Below are positions 7,811 through 12,266 of a stretch of 12,266 nucleotides of DNA, piece after piece (the first letter of the stretch is position 1; each line of letters starts with the position of its first letter). The DNA lies in assembly GCA_913776795.1 (NCBI GenBank), contig CAJYRH010000331.1, positions 1-12,266 on the forward strand, given 5' to 3'. The DNA comes from an uncultured Pseudorhodoferax sp. (GTDB lineage Bacteria > Pseudomonadota > Gammaproteobacteria > Burkholderiales > Burkholderiaceae). The position numbers and the translations under genes are program-made. Below the pieces are notes generated by a model, which was not told the origin of the DNA, made no database searches, and saw only the letters and a program-made list of their open reading frames with translations.

Positions 7811-7815
7811 CTCCG
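7811..7815 (-). promoter_or_regulatory. Shine-Dalgarno site deciding the hnr start
   Basis: CGGAG on the minus strand, 7 bases before the ATG at 7803. The alternative in-frame ATG at 7842 has no such site and lies close to the candidate operator, so the shorter protein is preferred. Confidence 0.6.
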
Positions 7816-7855
7816 TTGCGTCGCCGCGGCTTGCCGCGCCATTGCGTTTCATGTA

Positions 7856-7876
7856 GCATTCACTTAACGTGAGTGC
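7856..7876. promoter_or_regulatory. Imperfect palindrome, candidate TetR-family operator
   Basis: The arms read GCAtTCACt and, complementary to them, gGTGAgTGC order across a TTAAC-centred core: GCA/TGC and TCAC/GTGA pair exactly, with single mismatches at 7859/7873 and 7864/7868. Eight of ten positions are symmetric around base 7866. Size and symmetry fit TetR-family operators. It sits 53 bases upstream of the hnr start, between the divergent operons, and a tetR gene is two genes away. Binding by that regulator is inference. Confidence 0.5.
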
Positions 7877-8020
7877 GCCAGATGCTACTCAGAATTGCAT
7901 CGCGCCGCAAGCATCCGGGCAGGCAATGGCCATGCCGCTCGCATGCTGGAGACAACAGTGGCCGCAGCGGCATGTGAAAAAATCAGCCGTTTCACCTTGG
8001 CATCTAACCGTCCGAACGTC

Positions 8021-8797
8021 ATGAGCGCATTCAACGAAGAGAAGGTCCTCTCCGTCCACCACTGGACCGACCGCTTGTTCAGCTTCACCACGACGCGTGA
8101 TCCCTCGTTGCGCTTCTCGAACGGGCACTTCACGATGATCGGCCTGCGCGGCGAGAACGGAAAGCCGCTGCTGCGCGCCTACAGCATCGCCAGCGCCAAC
8201 TACGAAGACCATCTCGAGTTCCTGTCGATCAAGGTGCCGGACGGCCCTCTGACTTCCAAGCTGCAGCACATCCAGGTGGGCGACTCCATCATCGTCGGCC
8301 GCAAGCCCACCGGCACGCTGGTGACGGACTACCTGTTGCCTGGCAAGCGCCTGTACCTGTTCGGCACCGGCACCGGCCTGGCACCATTCCTCAGCATCGT
8401 GCGTGATCCCGACACTTACGATCGCTACGAGCAGGTCATCGTGGTGCATGGCGTGCGTCAGGTCGACGAGCTGGCCTACCACGACATGCTGACCGAGCAT
8501 CTGCCCGCGCACGAGGTGCTGGGCGAGCTGGTCAGCAGCAAGCTGCGCTACTACCCGACCGTGACCCGCGAGTCCTACCGCAACATGGGCCGCATCACTG
8601 AGTTGGTCGAGAACGGCAAGATGTGCGACGACCTGGGCTTGCCGCAGATCAACGCGGCAGAGGACCGCGTGATGCTGTGCGGCAGCCCGGCCATGCTGCG
8701 CGACCTCAAGGTGATGCTGGAGCACCGCGGCTTCAAGGAAGGCAACACCACCACGCCGGGCGACTTCGTCGTCGAGCGCGCGTTCGTCGAGCAATAA
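8021..8797 (+). CDS. fpr: Ferredoxin-NADP(+) reductase
   Basis: 258-residue FAD flavoprotein that moves electrons between NADPH and ferredoxin or flavodoxin in the cytoplasm. Visible motifs: RAYSIAS (52-58), the RxYS FAD-binding motif; GPLTSKL (75-81), also FAD-binding; GTGTGLAPF (115-123), for NADP binding; LCGSPAML (219-226); and the C-terminal VERAFVEQ typical of bacterial Fpr of the proteobacterial type. The MSAFNEEKVLSVHHW start matches the usual N terminus and length; the frame is open 42 codons further upstream but those residues are not family-like. No clear Shine-Dalgarno is seen. The gene heads an apparent operon with tetR (16 bases downstream) and ena. In this context it probably reduces the ferredoxin that feeds the divergently encoded Hnr. 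A general oxidative-stress or housekeeping role is the alternative. Confidence 0.93.
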   Translation: MSAFNEEKVLSVHHWTDRLFSFTTTRDPSLRFSNGHFTMIGLRGENGKPLLRAYSIASANYEDHLEFLSIKVPDGPLTSKLQHIQVGDSIIVGRKPTGTLVTDYLLPGKRLYLFGTGTGLAPFLSIVRDPDTYDRYEQVIVVHGVRQVDELAYHDMLTEHLPAHEVLGELVSSKLRYYPTVTRESYRNMGRITELVENGKMCDDLGLPQINAAEDRVMLCGSPAMLRDLKVMLEHRGFKEGNTTTPGDFVVERAFVEQ

Positions 8798-8813
8798 CAC
8801 CGGCATCCTGCAC

Positions 8814-9584
8814 ATGCCCCGGCCAGCCAAGACAGCCGACGGCCGGCGCAAGCCGGGGGTGCGGGAACAGGCGGTCATCGCGTCGCGCGCGAATCTGCTG
8901 CGCGCGGCCACGCGCGTGTTCGCCAAGCACGGATTCGCCGGCGGGCGCGTGGGCCAGATCTCCAAGGCGGCCAAGTCCTACGACCGCATGATCTACTACT
9001 ACTTCGGTAGCAAGGAAGGTCTGTACATCGCGGTGATCGAGGACATCTACCGGCGCATGAACGAGGCCGAGGAAGCCTTGGCGCTGGACGAACACCAGCC
9101 CGTGGAGTCGCTCAAGACCGTGGTGCGCTTCGTCTGCGGCTACTACCGCAAGCACCCCGAGTTCGTCACGCTGCTCAACAACGAGAACCTGCTGCAGGGG
9201 CGCCACATCGCCAAGATGCAATCGGCGCAGCAGTACTCTTCGCCGGCGATCTCGGTGCTGCAACTGCTGCTGGCCGCGGGCAGCGCGCAGGGCGTGTTCC
9301 GCGACGACGTCGCGGTTCAGGACGTCTACATGATGATCGCAGCGCTCGGCTACTTCCCGCAGTCCAACCGCTTCACGCTGTCCGAGTTCCTGGGCCAGCG
9401 CATCGACGATCCGGCGGCATCAGCGCGCTGGGAGGCCTTCGTCGTCGATGCCGTGCTGCGCACCGTGATGCGCGACCCCGTGCCGCACAACGATTCCCCC
9501 AGCCCCCACGGAGAAAACCCCACATGGCAGAAGCCGCCACCACCGCAGCCTCCGGCAAAGTCGTCATCCGCAACATCGGCTTGA
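8814..9584 (+). CDS. TetR-family transcriptional regulator
   Basis: 256 residues. The N-terminal DNA-binding domain is clear: ANLLRAATRVFAKHGFAG (26-43), the helix-turn-helix at about 44-64 (RVGQISKAAKSYDRMIYYYF) and FGSKEGLY (64-71). The C-terminal ligand domain (about 95-215) includes VRFVCGYYRKHPEFVTLLNN and GYFPQSNRFTLSEFLG and should bind a small-molecule inducer, perhaps the heterocycle or an intermediate. It follows fpr by 16 bases and its 3' end overlaps ena by 61 bases, so the three genes are co-transcribed. The last 20 or so residues, rich in Pro, Ala and Ser, come from the overlap and look dispensable. Likely target: the palindrome in the hnr-fpr gap. TetR-family regulators are known for other nicotinate pathways (NicS), but I cannot show orthology. 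Confidence 0.92.
   Translation: MPRPAKTADGRRKPGVREQAVIASRANLLRAATRVFAKHGFAGGRVGQISKAAKSYDRMIYYYFGSKEGLYIAVIEDIYRRMNEAEEALALDEHQPVESLKTVVRFVCGYYRKHPEFVTLLNNENLLQGRHIAKMQSAQQYSSPAISVLQLLLAAGSAQGVFRDDVAVQDVYMMIAALGYFPQSNRFTLSEFLGQRIDDPAASARWEAFVVDAVLRTVMRDPVPHNDSPSPHGENPTWQKPPPPQPPAKSSSATSA
9510..9513 (+). promoter_or_regulatory. Shine-Dalgarno site for ena inside the tetR 3' end
   Basis: GGAG, 10 bases before the ATG at 9524. It supports the ena start within the tetR reading frame, and therefore a genuine 61-base gene overlap. Confidence 0.55.
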
Positions 9585-10723
9585 TGTTGTCAGGCGACAT
9601 CGACCAGCCCATCCTCCAGGCCGACACCATCGTCGTCCACGACGGCCTGATCACTGCCGTCGGCAAGTTCAAGGATTGCGATGTCGAGGCAGCTACCACT
9701 GTCATCGACGCCAGGCAGACGTGCGTCGCGCCGGGCCTGATCGACAGCCACGTGCACCCTGTGTTTGGCGACTGGACACCGCGCCAGAACCAGCTGGGCT
9801 GGATCGAGTCCACCCTCCACGGCGGCGTGACCACCATGATTTCGGCCGGCGAGGTGCACCTGCCGGGCCGGCCCAAGGACATCGTCGGCCTGAAGGCGCT
9901 GGCCATCACGGCGCAGCGCGCCTTCGACAACTTCCGCCCGGGCGGCGTGAAGGTCCTGGCCGGCGCGCCCGTGATCGAGAAGGGCATGGTCGAAAGCGAC
10001 TTCCAGGAACTGGCCGCGGCCGGCGTCGGCCTGCTTGGAGAAATCGGGCTGGGCTCGGTCAAGGGCGGCACCGAGGCGGCGACCATGGTCAAGTGGGCGC
10101 GCGCTGCCGGCATCCAGAGCACCATCCACACGGGCGGCCCCTCGATCCCGGGCTCAGGTCTGATCGACAAGGACGTGGTGCTGGAGGCCGATGCCGACGT
10201 GATCGGCCACATCAACGGCGGCCACACCTCGCTGCCCGAGGCCCATGTCTGCGAGCTGTGCGAGAAGTCCAGCCGCGCGATCGAGATCGTTCACAACGGC
10301 AACGAAAAGGTGGCGATCGCTGCGGCGCAGATGGCCCTGCAGCTCAAGTGCCCGCACCGCGTCATCCTGGGAACGGACGGCCCGGCCGGCTCGGGTGTGC
10401 AGCCGCTGGGCATCCTGCGCATGGTGGCCATGCTGTCCAGCCTGGCCAGCATCCCGGCCGAACTCGTGTTCTGCTTCGCAACGGGTAACACGGCCAGGAT
10501 TCGCAAGCTCAACTGCGGGCTCATCGAGGTGGGGCGCGCGGCGGACTTTGTCTTCATGGACCGGGCTCAGCACACTGCCGGCCGCACCTTGCTGGAGAGT
10601 GTGCAACTCGGCGACGTTCCTGGCATCGGCATGGTGATGATCGACGGCATCGTGCGCTGCGGGCGCAGCCGCAACACACCGCCCGCGACCGATATTCCGC
10701 TGGTTGTGTCGGGAGCACACTGA
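9524..10723 (+). CDS. ena: Enamidase-like amidohydrolase
   Basis: 399 residues, amidohydrolase superfamily. It resembles E. barkeri enamidase, which hydrolyses 1,4,5,6-tetrahydro-6-oxonicotinate to 2-formylglutarate and ammonia. It opens with VVIRNIGLMLSGDIDQP (13-29), matching the enamidase N-terminal sandwich. Probable metal ligands are H76 and H78 (GLIDSHVHP), E173 (GEIG), H202 (IHTGG), H229 (GHINGGH, with H234 nearby) and D285 (GTDGP), the expected set for a binuclear site. The C-terminal GLIEVGRAADFVFMD (332-346) is the typical amidohydrolase return to the small domain. It is the last protein gene of the fpr operon, ends 24 bases before the first tRNA, and no terminator lies between. Pairing with hnr in the same locus strongly supports the enamidase reading over a generic imidazolonepropionase or dihydroorotase call; the substrate is still inferred. 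Confidence 0.85.
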   Translation: MAEAATTAASGKVVIRNIGLMLSGDIDQPILQADTIVVHDGLITAVGKFKDCDVEAATTVIDARQTCVAPGLIDSHVHPVFGDWTPRQNQLGWIESTLHGGVTTMISAGEVHLPGRPKDIVGLKALAITAQRAFDNFRPGGVKVLAGAPVIEKGMVESDFQELAAAGVGLLGEIGLGSVKGGTEAATMVKWARAAGIQSTIHTGGPSIPGSGLIDKDVVLEADADVIGHINGGHTSLPEAHVCELCEKSSRAIEIVHNGNEKVAIAAAQMALQLKCPHRVILGTDGPAGSGVQPLGILRMVAMLSSLASIPAELVFCFATGNTARIRKLNCGLIEVGRAADFVFMDRAQHTAGRTLLESVQLGDVPGIGMVMIDGIVRCGRSRNTPPATDIPLVVSGAH

Positions 10724-10731
10724 AATTGCGC

Positions 10732-10737
10732 TACACT
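10732..10737 (+). promoter_or_regulatory. -10-like element before first tRNA-Arg
   Basis: TACACT, 10 bases before the tRNA 5' end, at the same relative position as TATACT before the second copy. No good -35 is seen at normal spacing; it would fall in the 3' end of ena. Confidence 0.35.
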
Positions 10738-10747
10738 TTATGGCTTC

Positions 10748-10824
10748 GCGGCTGTAGCTCAGCTGGATAGAGTACTTGGCTACGAACCAAGGGGTCGTGG
10801 GTTCGATTCCTGCCAGCCGCACCA
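10748..10824 (+). tRNA. tRNA-Arg (anticodon ACG), copy 1
   Basis: 77 bases including an encoded CCA. The acceptor stem pairs GCGGCTG (10748-10754) with CAGCCGC (10814-10820), with A as discriminator. The anticodon stem CTTGG/CCAAG closes the loop CTACGAA, so the anticodon is ACG (read as ICG) and decodes CGU, CGC and CGA arginine codons. The T arm has the standard GTTCGATTC. The sequence is identical to the copy at 10937-11013. Confidence 0.97.
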
Positions 10825-10829
10825 AACAG

Positions 10830-10868
10830 ATGGGTCGGTCCTCACAAGGGGCCGGCCCATTTTCTTTT
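10830..10868 (+). terminator. Rho-independent terminator after tRNA-Arg copy 1
   Basis: ATGGGTCGGTCC pairs with GGGCCGGCCCAT (with G-T wobbles) around a short CACAA-containing loop and is followed by TTTTCTTTT. It would also end any read-through transcript from fpr-tetR-ena, for which no other terminator is visible. Confidence 0.88.
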
Positions 10869-10920
10869 GCGCAGCCGAAGATTCTTGACCCTTAGGCCGG
10901 GGCCATGGCGCTTCCCGGTA

Positions 10921-10926
10921 TATACT
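10921..10926 (+). promoter_or_regulatory. -10 element before second tRNA-Arg
   Basis: TATACT, 5 of 6 matches to the sigma-70 -10 consensus, 10 bases before the tRNA 5' end. A TTGACC at 10885-10890 resembles a -35 but is 30 bases away, too far for a normal spacer, so the true -35 is unclear. Confidence 0.45.
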
Positions 10927-10936
10927 CTGAGGCTTC

Positions 10937-11013
10937 GCGGCTGTAGCTCAGCTGGATAGAGTACTTGGCTACGAACCAAGGGGTCGTGGGTTCGATTCCT
11001 GCCAGCCGCACCA
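10937..11013 (+). tRNA. tRNA-Arg (anticodon ACG), copy 2
   Basis: 77 bases with encoded CCA, base-for-base the same as the first copy 189 bases upstream, so the same ACG anticodon and arginine identity. It has its own -10 element and its own terminator and can be expressed independently. Confidence 0.97.
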
Positions 11014-11018
11014 AATGG

Positions 11019-11057
11019 ATGGGCCGGTCTTCGCAAGAGGGCCGGCCCATTTTCTTT
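11019..11057 (+). terminator. Rho-independent terminator after tRNA-Arg copy 2
   Basis: ATGGGCCGGTC pairs with GGCCGGCCCAT, with one wobble, and is followed by TTTTCTTT. It is the paralogue of the terminator at 10830-10868 with a slightly different loop. Confidence 0.87.
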
Positions 11058-11158
11058 GGCGGATCTGTCGGCCAATGACTACGGCCGCACGCGCGATCCG
11101 ACGATGGGAGAGACACGCCGCTGGTCAGAACATTCGCCGTCATTCCGACCGAACACGC

Positions 11159-11410
11159 ATGCTCGATACCCCTTCCCCGATGCTGTGGGTGCGGCGCCTG
11201 GCGTCCGTACCCTCCCCGCATCCCGTGCCGACCGGACAGCCGCCTGTCGGCCCGTTCGACGACGAGGATCCCGTCAACCCCGAACCCGGCGCCCCCGTGC
11301 AGGAGCCGCCGGACGAAGGTGACGTGCCAACCCGGCTGCCCGGCCATCCCGGACGACCGGTGCACGCCCGCCGCCGCCACACCGCGCGCCATGAACATCC
11401 AGGTGCTTGA
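11159..11410 (+). CDS. Possible small proline-rich acidic protein, function unknown
   Basis: 83 residues if started at the ATG at 11159. The middle is low complexity and rich in Pro, Asp and Glu (PPVGPFDDEDPVNPEPG, then APVQEPPDEGD), a composition seen in small hypothetical proteins of Burkholderiales; the tail is Arg/His-rich and less convincing. No signal peptide, membrane segment or known domain is seen. There is no good ribosome-binding site, and the 3' end overlaps the next ORF by 20 bases in another frame. The acidic stretch may be real coding or a by-product of GC-rich sequence. Confidence 0.35.
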   Translation: MLDTPSPMLWVRRLASVPSPHPVPTGQPPVGPFDDEDPVNPEPGAPVQEPPDEGDVPTRLPGHPGRPVHARRRHTARHEHPGA

Positions 11411-11735
11411 AGGTCCCGCCCACGTGGTCACGGGCGTCGAGCTCGACGCAGGTGGCCAAGTGCGGCGCGTGCGCTGGTACCTCGCGGACGGCGATGAGGT
11501 GCGCCGTGCAGTCGGCACCGCGCCGCGGCCTTTGTCGGTGGAGTGCGTCGTCGACACGCTGGAGGTGGTGGACCGATTGCTCGAGGCTGAGCCCGTTGTT
11601 CCGCTCTTTCCAGGGCGCGACGCAGGCACGGCCCACCAATTGGTCAAGGTGCATGTGCAGGCCGACGGAACCGAGCTGATCGAGGTCGACCCTTCGTTGC
11701 CTGGGCGCACGCTGCGTGATCTGCCGCGTCTTTGA
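11391..11735 (+). CDS. Hypothetical protein of 114 residues upstream of greB
   Basis: I do not recognise the family. The protein begins MNIQVLEGPAHVVTGVELDA and reads like a compact alpha/beta domain (GQVRRVRWYLADGDEVRRAV, then PRPLSVECVVDTLEVVDRLL), ending RTLRDLPRL. Codon use has the high GC third positions of its neighbours, and the alternation of charged and hydrophobic residues looks like real coding. No signal peptide, membrane segment or metal motif is present. It stops 43 bases before the greB start and could be co-transcribed with it. The start at 11391 excludes a Cys/Pro-rich in-frame extension that looks non-coding. No strong ribosome-binding site is visible. Confidence 0.6.
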   Translation: MNIQVLEGPAHVVTGVELDAGGQVRRVRWYLADGDEVRRAVGTAPRPLSVECVVDTLEVVDRLLEAEPVVPLFPGRDAGTAHQLVKVHVQADGTELIEVDPSLPGRTLRDLPRL

Positions 11736-11778
11736 TGCGCTGCGCGGGCAACCTCGCGGAATGCTTGACACTTGGGCA

Positions 11779-12266
11779 ATGAGCAAGGCCTTTACCAAAG
11801 AGAGCGACGGCGATGACGATGAGGACGGTCCGTCCCTGCCCGCATTGCCCGCTGGTGGCAAGAACTACATCACGCCGCAGGGCTACGCGCGCTTGCGCAA
11901 TGAACTCCTGAATTTGATCGACAACGAGCGTCCGAAGGTGGTCGAGGTGGTGCACTGGGCCGCCAGCAATGGAGACCGGTCCGAAAACGGCGATTACCTT
12001 TACGGCAAGAAGCGTCTGCGCGAGATCGACCGCCGCATCCGCTTTCTGACACGCCGGCTGGAGATCGCCGAGGTCACCGACCCCAGCGTCCACCACGGCA
12101 GCGATCAGGTGTTCTTTGGCGCGACGGTGACCTACGCCGACGCGCAGGGCAATGAGCAGACGATCACCATCCGTGGCATCGATGAGGCCGACAGCGCAGC
12201 CGGCGAGGTGAGCTGGATTGCGCCGATCGCGCGTGCGCTGCTTCGCGCGCGCGTGGGCGACGAGGT
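11779..12266 (+). CDS. greB: Transcription elongation factor GreB (3' end outside window)
   Basis: 162 complete codons are visible. The protein starts MSKAFTKESDGDDDEDG, a typical GreB N terminus, followed by NYITPQGYARLRNELLNLI and the coiled-coil hairpin with NGDRSENGDYLYGKKRLREIDRRIRFLTRRLE. The acidic residues near the hairpin tip act in RNA polymerase to stimulate cleavage of backtracked RNA. The C-terminal FKBP-like domain starts at about VFFGATVTY and runs to the window edge. GreB proteins are about 160-190 residues, so only a little is missing. The start at 11779 matches the conserved N terminus; another ATG at 11761 is in frame and would add six residues (MLDTWA). It belongs to the core genome rather than to the catabolic cluster. 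Confidence 0.95.
   Translation, partial: MSKAFTKESDGDDDEDGPSLPALPAGGKNYITPQGYARLRNELLNLIDNERPKVVEVVHWAASNGDRSENGDYLYGKKRLREIDRRIRFLTRRLEIAEVTDPSVHHGSDQVFFGATVTYADAQGNEQTITIRGIDEADSAAGEVSWIAPIARALLRARVGDE

Larger units (their letters stand above)
7804..8020. promoter_or_regulatory. Divergent promoter region between hnr and fpr
   Basis: This 217-base gap is the only place from which both the leftward (hnr...livF) and rightward (fpr-tetR-ena) operons can be started without crossing genes. It is locally richer in A and T than its flanks around 7840-7915. Good matches to -35/-10 consensus are not obvious; a weak -10-like TACATG on the minus strand (7850-7855) lies directly beside the palindrome at 7856-7876. 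Three inverted repeats are visible: the palindrome at 7856-7876, an outer pair GTAGCAT (7853-7859) with ATGCTAC (7882-7888), and GTGAAA (7974-7979) with TTTCAC (7990-7995) just upstream of fpr. Confidence 0.6.
10732..11057 (+). repeat. Tandem duplication of a tRNA-Arg transcription unit
   Basis: Two units offset by 189 bases (about 10732-10868 and 10921-11057). Each contains a TAYACT -10 element, the leader GGCTTC, the tRNA and a terminator hairpin with GGGCCGGCCCATTTTCTTT. The tRNA parts are identical, while the leader and the hairpin's left arm and loop differ at several bases. The DNA between the units (about 10869-10920) is unrelated. Confidence 0.85.

Noticed and set aside
7804..7842. 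Longer hnr start at 7842 (13 extra residues)
   Set aside because: No ribosome-binding site, and the added residues MARQAAATQRSPT are not family-like; the ATG at 7803 has CGGAG at good distance.
5929..7872. A 647-codon plus-strand open frame opposite hnr
   Set aside because: It is the GC-rich antisense shadow of hnr and of the 5' part of the UPF0280 gene, with His/Gly/Ala/Arg-rich composition and no recognisable domain.
7895..8020. N-terminal extension of Fpr
   Set aside because: The 42 extra codons lie over the regulatory gap and do not resemble Fpr; the conserved N terminus begins at 8021.
10885..10926. TTGACC...TATACT as a sigma-70 promoter for the second tRNA
   Set aside because: The spacer is 30 bases, well beyond the usual 16-18, so only the -10 element is kept.
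11765..11770. Perfect TTGACA as a -35 box for greB
   Set aside because: A matching -10 would fall inside the greB coding sequence, downstream of the start codon, so it cannot drive this start.
10154..11779. Minus-strand reading frames across the tRNA region encoding peptides such as AGIEPTTPWFVAKYSIQLSYSR
   Set aside because: These are the antisense translation of the tRNA-Arg sequence, a well-known source of false gene calls; the peptide appears in two of them only because the tRNA is duplicated.
1..12266. CRISPR array, insertion sequence, integrase or phage genes
   Set aside because: No regularly spaced repeats, transposase motifs, terminal inverted repeats or phage-like proteins were seen; the only sizeable direct repeat is the tRNA-Arg unit.

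Overview
The window is GC-rich DNA with dense, operon-like packing. The protein families, a fused LivH-LivM permease, GreB and a proteobacterial-type ferredoxin-NADP reductase suggest a betaproteobacterium of the Burkholderiales, possibly a Comamonadaceae member. That placement is inferred from overall character, not from a database search.

Left block (1-7803, all minus strand, transcribed right to left): a probable 6-hydroxynicotinate reductase homologue (hnr, 6214-7803), an ApbE-superfamily UPF0280 protein (5331-6200), a DUF1185 'amino acid synthesis' family protein (4667-5251), a periplasmic substrate-binding protein (3405-4613), a fused LivH-LivM permease (1450-3333), LivG (677-1453) and the start of LivF (1-680, cut by the window edge). 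The permease, LivG and LivF genes overlap by ATGA junctions. A strong stem-loop lies between the binding-protein and permease genes.

Divergent block (8021-10723, plus strand): ferredoxin-NADP reductase (fpr), a TetR-family regulator, and an amidohydrolase resembling enamidase (ena). The 217-base gap between hnr and fpr holds an imperfect palindrome of about 21 bp, which is the best candidate operator for the TetR protein.

Taken together, these two divergent blocks look like a locus for reductive breakdown of an N-heterocyclic acid such as nicotinate or a relative. The transporter would import the compound. Fpr would pass electrons from NADPH through a ferredoxin to Hnr, which would reduce the hydroxylated ring. 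Ena would hydrolyse the resulting cyclic enamide. Hnr and enamidase are best known from the fermentation pathway of Eubacterium barkeri, so finding both in a probable Burkholderiales genome, with their own regulator, reductase and ABC transporter, is the most interesting point. The ApbE-like protein beside Hnr is a candidate cofactor (flavin) attachment factor. The first enzyme (nicotinate hydroxylase) and the steps after enamidase are not in the window.

Right block (10724-12266, plus strand): two identical tRNA-Arg(ACG) genes in tandem, each with its own Rho-independent terminator, then two small overlapping uncharacterised ORFs and the 5' part of greB, cut by the window edge. This part looks like core genome flanking the catabolic cluster.
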